This document shows positions 23,876 through 32,552 of a stretch of DNA of 64,000 bases, piece after piece. The stretch comes from Acidobacteriota bacterium. Lineage in GTDB: Bacteria; Acidobacteriota; Thermoanaerobaculia; Gp7-AA8. The notes beneath the pieces are model-generated. The model made no database searches. It was not told the DNA's origin and saw only the letters and a program-made list of their open reading frames with translations. The stretch is from the NCBI GenBank assembly GCA_019244185.1, contig JAFATB010000014.1, positions 561,587 to 625,586 on the forward strand. Reading direction: 5' to 3'. Positions within the stretch are counted from its first letter, which is position 1. Every line of letters begins with the position of its first letter. The position numbers and the translations under genes were made by a program.

Positions 23876-26800
23876 CTACTGCGCCGGGATGTAAGTCGGT
23901 GCCTGCGTCTGCATGTCGACCACCGAGCCGTACGCGGTGACGCGGCCGTCGCCGTCGACGACGCGAACGGTGATGCGCGCGTTGTAGATGTTGTCGAGCC
24001 CGAAGCTGGTGAGGATCGGGATCTGCGTCGACTGGAACGGCGCGAGCGGCACGGTGACGACCGGCGTGATCTTCGAGTCGGGCAGCACGACGGAGACTTC
24101 GACCGTCGCGGCGTGACCGGTGACTTCCGCGAGTCCGAGGTTCGTGCGATAGCGCACCGATTGCTCGGCCTGCAGGATCTGCAGCGTGCGCTCGCCGCTG
24201 CCGACCGCTTCGCTCGGGGTGACGGCGGGGATGAGCTGGCCGAGCGTGCCGCCGGCGGTCTCGTCGTACGTGCGGCCGGTGACGATGAGCGGCGCCGGCG
24301 CCGGCGTCGTCACATGCACGGCGCCGCCGATGTTCGCGACGCCGAAGAAGGACTGCAGCACGTCGTCGAGCGCTTTCACTTCACCAGGATTCACGGTGAG
24401 CGTCTGCGAGGACGGCGGCGCCGCGGGATCGTTCGGGAAGAACGTGAGCGTCGCCGGCTGCGGCTGCATGCTGCTGTTGAAGATGCGCAGGTCGGTGCGC
24501 CAGTGCGCGATGCCGGTGTCGAGGTTCGCGACGCCGGGCACGATGAAGCGCGTGGCGCCGTCGCTGCCGAGGCGGACGCCGCTCGCGAGCATCGGATCGT
24601 TGCTGGCGTTGTCGATGACGGACGCGTACGCGGTGACGAGTCCCTCGCCGTCGGTGACCTGCACTTCGACGTGGCCGTTCGCGAGTGAGAGATTGTTTGC
24701 GGCGAGGAAGCCGTTGAGTTGGCGCTGCTCGCCTGCGTTGAGCGAGACCGGAACCTCGAGCAGGCGGTTGCCGCTGCCGTCGAAGACGCTGACGAGGACG
24801 TTCGCGGGTTTGCCGGCGGATTCGACGAGGCCGAGGTTCGTGCGGTAGCTCCCGTTCTGCGCGATCTGCTGCAGCGCGAGGATCGAATGCGTCGCGGCGC
24901 CGATGAAGTCGCGGAAGGGAACCGCGGGGATGAACTGGCCGAGCGTGCCGCCGCTGGCGAGGTTGTACGTACGGCTGGAGACGATTGCGCCGAGCGCGGC
25001 GTCGGCGGACAGCGGCTCGATGACGAGCGTGCCGTTCGACGAATCGCCGAGCGAGCCGATGCCGTACCAGTTGCGCACGATGTCGTCGAGCGCCATCGTC
25101 GCGCCGGCATCGACGGTGACGATCGTTTCGCGGACGCCGTCGGACGGATCGCCGGTGCCGCGATTGAACGAGAGCCGGAACTGCTGTGCGAGCGCGCCGG
25201 TGTTCGCGAGCCGCACGTCGCTCTGCCAGTTCGAGTTGACGCCGGCGAGATGGCCGACCGCGGGAATCACGAGTGCGTTGCTGCCTGGAGTCGTGAGCGG
25301 CGCGGGATCGACTGGCGTGACGAGGCTGATCGAGATCGGGATCGAAAGCGTGGTCGAGCCTTGCGACGTCAGGCGGTCGTTCACGCGGACGTCTCCGTAG
25401 ACGACGAAGATCGTGCCGGTCCACGTGCCGTTGGGCAGTGACGTCGGATCGGCGGAGATCGTGAGCAGGAGTCCGTCGGGCGTGATGATGCCAGACGTCG
25501 GCGTCACGGAAAGCCACGGCTTGTCGACGGTGGCGATGAACGACGTGCTGCCGGCGGGGAGGCCAGGCACGAAGACCTGGAACGTCACCGCGTGCGTGCT
25601 GCCGGCGGGCGCGACGACGCTGTGATCGACGCCGCGCGGATCGGGCAGCGGAACGATGACGATGCTCGACGCCGCGGAGAATCCGGCGCTCTGGCCGCAC
25701 GCGGCGACCCCGCGCACGCGGTAGAAGAAGCGTTTGGCCTGATCGACGTTCTTCGTGAACGCGCGCGTGTTGCCTTGGACAGTGAACGTGACTGCATCGT
25801 CGAACGAATCGCTCGTCGCTTCCTGCAGTTCGAACGTCGCGCTGCTGTCGGTCGAACTCCACGTGACGTTGTACGTCTGGCCCGTCGTCGCTTCGCCGAC
25901 GACGCTGACGACCGGCTTCGGCGGCGTGTTGCAGACGACGAACGGCGACGGCGTCGACGTGATCGAGCCGCAGCCGCTGTCGCCGATCGCGGTGACGCGC
26001 GCCGTGTAGGCGCCATTCGGCAGCGCGGCGGTGACGAACGGATCGAACGTCGTGAGTACGATCGGAGCGCCGCTGCCCTGAATCGTGACGGTGTAGCTCG
26101 TCGCGGCGGCGACGGGAGTCCAGCGGAACGTGACCGGCGACGTCACCACTGCATCGGCGGCGGGGCTGGTGAGCACCGGCACGTCGCTCGGGCACGTGAC
26201 GATCTGCAGCGTGCTCGAGCGCGTGTTGTTCGATGCAACGGGATCGGCCTCGGCGCCGGACACCGTGGACGTGTCGACGATGGTCGTGGACGTCGTCGCG
26301 GAGACGAGATACGTCGTCGTGATGACGGTGCTTAGCGTGGCGTTCAACGTGCCGAGGCTGCAGGGATATGGCGTCGTACAGGCGCCGCTGTTCGAGACGA
26401 ACGTGAGGCCGGCGGGCGTCGGATCGCTGACGACGACAGCGGTGGCGTTCGCGGGTCCGTTGTTCGTGACGGTGATGGTGAACGTCACGTGGTCGCCGGG
26501 CGCGGCCTGGCTTGGACCGATGCGCGCGATGGCGAGATCGGCGCTCGCCGGCGGAGGCGGCGGGCCGGTGACGGTGGTCGTCGCGGTGCTGCTGTTGTTC
26601 GCGCTGTTGGTGTCGGGCGTGGAACTGCTGACGGTGGCGGTGTTCGCAACCGAGCCGCTCGCGTAGCTCGCCGGCACGTTGTAGGTCGACGTGATCGTCG
26701 CGGTCTGACCGGCGGTGAGCGTGCCGAGGCCGCACGGATACGAGTTCGTGCAGGCGCCGCTGTTCGCAACGAACGTCACGCCGGCCGGCGTCGGATCGTC

Positions 26801-29800
26801 GACGAAGATGTTGTTCGCGGCGAGCGGCCCGTTGTTCGTCACGGTGATCGTGTACGTGACGTTCTGTCCCGCGGTGACGCTGGGCGGGCCGCTCTTGATG
26901 AGCGAGAGATCGGCGTCGTTTGCGGTGGGCGTCACGTGCGTGGTCGCGCTCGCGGAGTCGTTCGAGTTGTCGGGATCGCCGGTCGTGCTCGAGACGGTCG
27001 CGGTGTTCGTCACGTTGCCGTTCAGCGAGACGTCGGAGGAGTAGGTCGAGGTGATCGTCGCCGACTGACCGGCGGTGAGCGTGCCGAGGGTGCAGGGATA
27101 GGTGCTCGTGCACGCGCCGCTGTTCGAGACGAACGTGAGACCGGCGGGGGTCGGATCGCTGACGATGACGTTGTCAGCCGTCGACGGTCCGTTATTCGTC
27201 ACGGTGATCGTGTAGGTGATGGGCTGGCCGGCGACGGCGTTCGCGGGGCCGGTCTTGCTGAGGAGCAGATCGGCTTCGGCGATGACGGTCGTGGTCACGC
27301 TGTCGGAGTCGTTGGCGTTGTTCGCGTCGTTGGCGGACGACACCGTCGCGCTATTGGAGACGTTGCCGCCGCTCGCCGGCGCGGTCATCGAAATCGTGAG
27401 CGTCGGGAACTGCGCGGCGTTCGCTATCGACGACGAGGTCGTGCACGTAATCGTGGTCGTCGCGGCGCCGCAGCTCCAGCCGCTGCCGTTCGCGCTGACG
27501 CCGGTGGCGCCGATCGGCAGCGTGTCGACGACAGTGATCGTGCCGCTGGTCGTGTCGGGACCGTTGTTCGTGATGGTGATGTCGTAGCTGAGCGGCGCGG
27601 CGGCGGTGACCGACGCGGGACCGCTCATGCTCATCGCGAGATCGGCGCTGCTCGGCGTCACGACGGCGGTGAGCACGAGCGACGTCGGCGTGTAGTTCGA
27701 CGTGATCGAGCCGTGCCCGCTCGCGTAGGTCGGGTAGTTCCGCGTGGCGAAGTCGCCGCTGCGCGACGCGAAGGTCAACACTGTAAACGTCTGGGCGTTG
27801 GCCGGCTCGTAGCCGCCGATGAGCGTGACGTCGTGCGTGCCGTCGAGCGTGGCCGAGCCGGAGACGGCCAGCACGTCGTACGACGCCGCGGAGGCGAGCT
27901 TCGTCGTCAGCGTGCCGCCGCTTTGCTGCGTGTAGCTGCCGGTGACGTTGATCGTGCCGGTGCTGCCGGTGTCGCCCGGCGCGACGTCGCCGCCGTTGTC
28001 GACGTCGCCGTCGATCGTGCCGCTGCCGGTGAGCGAGCCGCCGCTCATCGCGAGCGACGACGCGACTTCGATGTCGCCGCCGTCGAGCGTGGTCGTGCCG
28101 CCGGATTGATCGTACGTCGAGAGGAAGTTCAGCGTGCCGCTCGAGGCGAGGACCGTCCCGTCGTTGGAGAACGCGGCCTCGATGTCGCTCGTGCCGCCGC
28201 CACCGCTCTTCTCGAACGTCGCGCCGCTGTTGTTGTCGATCTCGCTGGCGAACGACACGAGATCGGCGGCGAGGCCGCGGTCGTGGTGCCGCGCACGCGC
28301 GGCGGCGGACGCTTCGTTCGCGACGCGCGCGGCGATCGGCGTCACGGCGCTCGCGTGGATGGCCTGGTCGGCCTGGATGTCGAAGGTGCCGTAGTTGTCG
28401 ACGAGCGCCGCGTTCGCGAACGTGAGGCTATTCGTCGTGGCCGTGTACTGCACCGTACCGTCGTTGCGGAAGTAGAGTCCGTCGAGCGTGACGTCGGCGT
28501 TCGCGGCGTCGATGACGAACGTGGCGTTCGTGCCGACGGTGACGCTGCCGCTGCCGTCGAGCGTGCCGGCCGACCACGTGCCGCTGCCGGTGATCGTCAG
28601 CGCGTCGTTGAGCGGCACGGTCGTGCTGCCGCCGTCGAACGTGAAGACGTTCGTGCGCGCATCATCCGCGAACGTCACGCTGCCGCCGCGCACCTCGGTC
28701 GTCCCGCCGACGTCGAAGTAGCCGTTGATACTCGCCGTGCCGCGGAACGTCAGCGTGCCGTCGCCGCCGAACGAGGAGCTGTTGGTGAACGTGTCGCTGC
28801 CGGTGAAGACCAGCGCATTGCCGCTGCCGAACGCGTTGAAGGAGCCGTTGTGCGTGCCGCCGCCGTCGAACTGCAGCGTGCCGCTGAAGGTGTATGCAGT
28901 GGCGTTGTTGTCGAGCGGCGGAGCGATGGTCATCGTGCCGGAGCCGCCGCTCTTTTCGAGGACGCCATTCGGCGCGACGAGGAACTTCGCGGGCGTCGTG
29001 CCGGCGATCGTGCCGTCGGTCTCGACGTCGAACGTGCCGTAGTCGGCGAAGAGCGCGCCGTTCGCGAGCTGCAGCGGATTGGGGCTCGGCTGGTAGTCGA
29101 TGACGCCGTAGTTGTTGAAGGTCTTGTTGTCGAGCACCATCGTGCCCGCGGTGCCGTAGAAATCGGCGCTGCCGGTGCCCGCGAGCTCCGCGGTGCCGCT
29201 GCCGGTGAGCGTGCCGCCGCGCCAGTCGAAGAAGTTCGTGACCGACAGAAACCCGGCGCCGGTGAGCGTGCCCGCGGTCATGTGCAGTTGATCGGGTTGC
29301 GTGACGCCGCCGGCGGAGAGCGTGCCGCCGCTGATCGAGAGCGTGCCGCTGCCGTTGATGATGCCGTTCGGCGTCGTCGTGTATGTGCCAGACGGGAAGT
29401 CGAGCGTCGCACCGTTGGCGAGGCTGAACGGGCCGTCGCCCGTGCCGCCGCCCGACAGCGACAGCTGCCCGGAGCTCACCGTGACGCTTCCCGTGCTGCC
29501 GACATTGAACGCGGCGCTGACGTTGTTCGTACCGTTCGCCTGCGCGATGCCGTTGTTCGTGACGCTGCTGCTGCCATCGATCGTGCCGCCGTTCAAATCG
29601 AGCGTCGCGCCGTTCTGGATCGTGAGGCCGGAGTTCACGGTCAGCCGGCCGCCGCTCATCGTGAGCGTGCCGCCGCTGAGGCTCTGCGCGGAGCTCAGCG
29701 TGGCGTGACCGCCGCTCTGCACGTCGATGCTGCCGCTCGTGAGGGCGAGCGTTGCGCCGCTCTGGAGGGTGAGGTTGCCGACGTTTGCGATCGTGAGCGT

Positions 29801-30169
29801 GCCGCCGCTGACTTGCAACGTGGCGCCGCTGCCGATGCTGGCACCGCCCGCCAGCGTCAGCGAGCCGCCGGGCTGCACGTCGATGACGCAGCCGGCGCAG
29901 TTCAGGTTGAGACCGATGATCGGGTTCGGGATGGAGCTGTTGACGACGATCGTCGTCGGCGAGGAAGGGACGACCTGCACGGCATCCCCCGGCGCGCAGC
30001 CCGGGAAGCCGCCGTTCGGCGTCCAGTACGTCGTGTCGGTCCAGTTCGCCGTGGGAGGTGGCGTGCCGGAGCGGCTGTAGATGGTGGGAACGCAGAACGC
30101 GGCGGCGATCGCGGCGAGCATCAACGACGCGAGGGTGATGCCGGCTGAAACGTAAACCTTCCTCGACAT
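23876..30169 (-). CDS. Giant secreted beta-helix/DUF11 protein with a duplicated C-terminal domain
   Basis: A 2097-residue exported protein. The signal peptide covers the first 30 or so residues (GITLASLMLAAIAAAFC). Residues about 40-830 form a Gly/Ser/Thr-rich beta-helix of the autotransporter passenger type (repeated S-G-G-T-L-T-x-S/G units). Four DUF11 repeats follow at about 843, 968, 1086 and 1208, each with TYTITVTNNGP-type cores. Two Fn3-like domains, a BACON-like segment (KPWLSVTPTSG) and two copies of a domain of about 230 residues end it (about 1630-1870 and 1873-2097, each with W-x-x/T-D-x-R-x-x-N/S, GGTLGQ-x-IPAV and YRTNLGL). No anchor or translocator domain is visible. AAGGAG lies 7 nt before the ATG. 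It probably lies on or outside the outer membrane. An Arg/His-rich insert near residue 625 is unusual. Confidence 0.85.
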   Translation of the reverse strand: MSRKVYVSAGITLASLMLAAIAAAFCVPTIYSRSGTPPPTANWTDTTYWTPNGGFPGCAPGDAVQVVPSSPTTIVVNSSIPNPIIGLNLNCAGCVIDVQPGGSLTLAGGASIGSGATLQVSGGTLTIANVGNLTLQSGATLALTSGSIDVQSGGHATLSSAQSLSGGTLTMSGGRLTVNSGLTIQNGATLDLNGGTIDGSSSVTNNGIAQANGTNNVSAAFNVGSTGSVTVSSGQLSLSGGGTGDGPFSLANGATLDFPSGTYTTTPNGIINGSGTLSISGGTLSAGGVTQPDQLHMTAGTLTGAGFLSVTNFFDWRGGTLTGSGTAELAGTGSADFYGTAGTMVLDNKTFNNYGVIDYQPSPNPLQLANGALFADYGTFDVETDGTIAGTTPAKFLVAPNGVLEKSGGSGTMTIAPPLDNNATAYTFSGTLQFDGGGTHNGSFNAFGSGNALVFTGSDTFTNSSSFGGDGTLTFRGTASINGYFDVGGTTEVRGGSVTFADDARTNVFTFDGGSTTVPLNDALTITGSGTWSAGTLDGSGSVTVGTNATFVIDAANADVTLDGLYFRNDGTVQYTATTNSLTFANAALVDNYGTFDIQADQAIHASAVTPIAARVANEASAAARARHHDRGLAADLVSFASEIDNNSGATFEKSGGGGTSDIEAAFSNDGTVLASSGTLNFLSTYDQSGGTTTLDGGDIEVASSLAMSGGSLTGSGTIDGDVDNGGDVAPGDTGSTGTINVTGSYTQQSGGTLTTKLASAASYDVLAVSGSATLDGTHDVTLIGGYEPANAQTFTVLTFASRSGDFATRNYPTYASGHGSITSNYTPTSLVLTAVVTPSSADLAMSMSGPASVTAAAPLSYDITITNNGPDTTSGTITVVDTLPIGATGVSANGSGWSCGAATTTITCTTSSSIANAAQFPTLTISMTAPASGGNVSNSATVSSANDANNANDSDSVTTTVIAEADLLLSKTGPANAVAGQPITYTITVTNNGPSTADNVIVSDPTPAGLTFVSNSGACTSTYPCTLGTLTAGQSATITSTYSSDVSLNGNVTNTATVSSTTGDPDNSNDSASATTHVTPTANDADLSLIKSGPPSVTAGQNVTYTITVTNNGPLAANNIFVDDPTPAGVTFVANSGACTNSYPCGLGTLTAGQTATITSTYNVPASYASGSVANTATVSSSTPDTNSANNSSTATTTVTGPPPPPASADLAIARIGPSQAAPGDHVTFTITVTNNGPANATAVVVSDPTPAGLTFVSNSGACTTPYPCSLGTLNATLSTVITTTYLVSATTSTTIVDTSTVSGAEADPVASNNTRSSTLQIVTCPSDVPVLTSPAADAVVTSPVTFRWTPVAAATSYTVTIQGSGAPIVLTTFDPFVTAALPNGAYTARVTAIGDSGCGSITSTPSPFVVCNTPPKPVVSVVGEATTGQTYNVTWSSTDSSATFELQEATSDSFDDAVTFTVQGNTRAFTKNVDQAKRFFYRVRGVAACGQSAGFSAASSIVIVPLPDPRGVDHSVVAPAGSTHAVTFQVFVPGLPAGSTSFIATVDKPWLSVTPTSGIITPDGLLLTISADPTSLPNGTWTGTIFVVYGDVRVNDRLTSQGSTTLSIPISISLVTPVDPAPLTTPGSNALVIPAVGHLAGVNSNWQSDVRLANTGALAQQFRLSFNRGTGDPSDGVRETIVTVDAGATMALDDIVRNWYGIGSLGDSSNGTLVIEPLSADAALGAIVSSRTYNLASGGTLGQFIPAVPFRDFIGAATHSILALQQIAQNGSYRTNLGLVESAGKPANVLVSVFDGSGNRLLEVPVSLNAGEQRQLNGFLAANNLSLANGHVEVQVTDGEGLVTAYASVIDNASNDPMLASGVRLGSDGATRFIVPGVANLDTGIAHWRTDLRIFNSSMQPQPATLTFFPNDPAAPPSSQTLTVNPGEVKALDDVLQSFFGVANIGGAVHVTTPAPAPLIVTGRTYDETAGGTLGQLIPAVTPSEAVGSGERTLQILQAEQSVRYRTNLGLAEVTGHAATVEVSVVLPDSKITPVVTVPLAPFQSTQIPILTSFGLDNIYNARITVRVVDGDGRVTAYGSVVDMQTQAPTYIPAQ

Positions 30170-30275
30170 GGCTGAGCTCCTTCCGGGTCGAATGGCGGCA
30201 ACGATGTGCGGAGGGGACCGGCCGCGAATCTATCACACGCAATGTGGCAGCCCGGTTGCAGTTGAGCGACGCATC

Positions 30276-31541
30276 ATGTCCCGCTCCGCGGCCGTTGCCA
30301 CTCTCGCGTTTCTCCTTGCAGTTCCGGCACTTGCGGCAACGCGGATGACCTACGACATCCACGGCACGCCGACGCCCATCGAGTGGTCGCCGACGGCCTT
30401 TCCGCTCCCGTACACGATCGATCAGCGTGTGGTGCAGGCCGACGCCGACGCGCCGGCGATCATCGACCGCGCGTTCGCGGCGTGGGCCGCGGTTCCCGAC
30501 GCGCAGCTCTCGTTCCAGTCGCGCGGGACGACCAGCGGCTCGCTCACGCGCACCGCGGGCGGCGTGACCATCTCGCTCGCCGACGATCTCTTCCGCGATC
30601 AAGGCGCGCTCGCGTTGACGACGTACACCTTCGGCGACGACGGACGCTACGTCGACGCCGCGATCCAGATCGATCCGTCGCTCTTCCACGGCAACTGGAA
30701 CGCGCAAATGGCGATCGAGCACGAAGTCGGTCACGTCCTCGGACTCGATCACTCCGGCGTGCTCTCCGCGATCATGTATCCGTACGTCGCGACGGGAGCC
30801 GGTGCGCCGGTGCTCGACAGCGACGACCGCATCGCCATCGTGACGACGTATCCGAAGAGCGATCAGGTGCGCGACGGCGCGACGCTCGAAGGCCGCGTGG
30901 TCGGTGACGGCGGCGGCATCTTCGGCGCGCAGGTCGTCGCCCTCAACACGCACGGCGAGCCGGTCGCGACGGTGCTCACGGACGCCTCGGGCGATTTCAC
31001 GATCGCCGGCATTCCGGAAGGACGTTACCGCCTCTATGCGGAACCGCTCGACGGGCCGATGCTGCCCGACTCGCTCCAGGGCTCGTGGCGGCAGGCGAAG
31101 GCGAACGCGTTCCCGACGAAGTTCTTCGACGGCGGTGCGATGGACGTCCAGAACGGACGCGTTTACGGCAATCTCATGCTCGGCGCCGCCGGTGTCTCAC
31201 AGCTCAACCCGCGCTGGGTCGGCTGCACGAAGCCGGACGCGAACGCGATCAGCCTCTCCAGCGCGCCGGTCAGCGTGAAGCCGGGGGATACGTTCCGGCT
31301 CGCGGTCGGCGGCGACGGCTTCACCAGCGGCATGACGCAGTTCGAAGTGACGAACCCCGCGTTCCGCCGCACCTCGGATTTCTCGTGGCAGTCGAACTAC
31401 ATGACCGCGACGTTCACGGTCGATCGCGACGCGGAGCCGGGCTCGGCGGTCATCCTCGTGAGCAGCGGCAACGAGACGGCGACGCTCACGGGCGCGCTGC
31501 GGATCGAGGGTCTGACGAAAGCGCGTTCCGTAAGGCATTGA
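30276..31541 (+). CDS. Secreted matrixin-type zinc metalloprotease
   Basis: A 421-residue exported protease. The signal peptide MSRSAAVATLAFLLAVPALA leads into a metzincin domain with the zinc motif HEVGHVLGLDH (about residues 149-159, three histidines and the catalytic glutamate) and the Met-turn SAIMYPYV. A carboxypeptidase-regulatory-like domain follows (about 210-275, LEGRVVGDGGG ... FTIAGIPEGRYRLYAEP), then an Ig/IPT-like C-terminal domain (about 325-410). The protein ends in KARSVRH. It is expected to cleave extracellular proteins, perhaps the giant surface proteins beside it (inference only). The start at 30276 gives the signal peptide directly. The longer reading overlaps the divergent gene's start. 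The 3' end overlaps the convergent gene by 56 bp. Confidence 0.9.
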   Translation: MSRSAAVATLAFLLAVPALAATRMTYDIHGTPTPIEWSPTAFPLPYTIDQRVVQADADAPAIIDRAFAAWAAVPDAQLSFQSRGTTSGSLTRTAGGVTISLADDLFRDQGALALTTYTFGDDGRYVDAAIQIDPSLFHGNWNAQMAIEHEVGHVLGLDHSGVLSAIMYPYVATGAGAPVLDSDDRIAIVTTYPKSDQVRDGATLEGRVVGDGGGIFGAQVVALNTHGEPVATVLTDASGDFTIAGIPEGRYRLYAEPLDGPMLPDSLQGSWRQAKANAFPTKFFDGGAMDVQNGRVYGNLMLGAAGVSQLNPRWVGCTKPDANAISLSSAPVSVKPGDTFRLAVGGDGFTSGMTQFEVTNPAFRRTSDFSWQSNYMTATFTVDRDAEPGSAVILVSSGNETATLTGALRIEGLTKARSVRH

Positions 31542-32514
31542 TCGCGGCATCGTCGTCCGGCAGCAGCGCGAGCCCATCGATCGTCTTGCGGATGCCTGCG
31601 AGGCCGTTCGCGACGCGCGGCGTCTTCAGCGTCACCAGCCACCGCGGCTCTTCGAGCATCGCCACCTTCAGCACGCCGCGCCGTTTCCAGTCGCGTTCGC
31701 CGCGGATCTCTTCGACCGACGCGATCTCTTCGAGCGGAATGGCGACGCTCCAGCGCAAACCGTAACGCAGCGTGAGCGCGTGCTCGTCGAGCGTCGAACG
31801 GCGCAGACGCAACGCGTGGTAGTCGCCGATGAACCAGATCACCGCCCATAGATCGAGCGCCGTCCAGCCCCACGCCGCCTTCGTGCTCCAGCGCGCAAGG
31901 AGGAAGTGCATGCCGAGGCCTTCGAAGGCGATCATCATCAGAATGCAGGCGACGATCGTTCCCCAGCCGCTGCGCTGGTGAAACGTGAGCGTCTGTGCCG
32001 GCGTCTCGCGCGGCTGCTTCCGCCAGCAGAAGAGCGCGTAGTAGAACATCGACATCTCGGACGCGATCGCGTCTCCGATGCGTCCGCCGGCGATCGCATG
32101 TGCGGCGGTCGAGATGCGCGCGTACGGATCGTCGGTCGCGAAATCGTTCCGGCGCAACGCGGCGACACGACGCACCAGCGCGACGATCACCACGACTTCG
32201 ACCGCCGACCCGACGAACGTGCCGAGCTGATGGAGGAACTGCTGCTCGCCGCGCGGCACGACCAGAGCCGCGATCGCGGAGCCGACGAGGAACACCGGCG
32301 CGATCGTCAGCGGCCGCGCGTGGCCGGTACGGACGACGAAGAACCAGTACAGCAGCGGCAGCGTGATCGTCAGATCGAACGTCACGCCCCACGCGGCAAC
32401 GTCCGGATTGCGCGCGAAGAGCGAGGTGTGCACGAGCGTCGCGCACGTCGCAATGACGAGCAGCGCGGCGGCGTAGAAGCGGGCCGAAGGCGAGCGAAGG
32501 ACCGTGGAGCTCAC
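31486..32514 (-). CDS. Polytopic membrane protein of unknown function
   Basis: A 342-residue protein with about six hydrophobic segments: FYAAALLVIATCATLVH, ITLPLLYWFFVV, LTIAPVFLVGSAIAALVV, a valine-rich helix before ALVRRVAAL, WGTIVACILMMIAFEGLGMH, and LDLWAVIWFIGDYHAL. It ends in a cytoplasmic domain of about 100 residues resembling the PH-like half of small bacterial membrane proteins (LTLRYGLRWSVAIPLEEIASVEEI). I do not recognise a named family. GTG at 32514 is chosen because TATCAT lies 6 nt upstream and any longer reading would run into the end of the GGDEF-EAL gene. Confidence 0.65.
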   Translation of the reverse strand: MSSTVLRSPSARFYAAALLVIATCATLVHTSLFARNPDVAAWGVTFDLTITLPLLYWFFVVRTGHARPLTIAPVFLVGSAIAALVVPRGEQQFLHQLGTFVGSAVEVVVIVALVRRVAALRRNDFATDDPYARISTAAHAIAGGRIGDAIASEMSMFYYALFCWRKQPRETPAQTLTFHQRSGWGTIVACILMMIAFEGLGMHFLLARWSTKAAWGWTALDLWAVIWFIGDYHALRLRRSTLDEHALTLRYGLRWSVAIPLEEIASVEEIRGERDWKRRGVLKVAMLEEPRWLVTLKTPRVANGLAGIRKTIDGLALLPDDDAAINALRNALSSDPRSAARP

Positions 32515-32552
32515 AATCAGATGATACGCGGGCGCGTGTGCGAGGTTGCGAA

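Noticed and set aside
26489..30148. 1219-codon plus-strand frame opposite the 2097-residue protein
   Set aside because: Low-complexity antisense shadow. The minus strand has the signal peptide, ribosome-binding site and DUF11 repeats.
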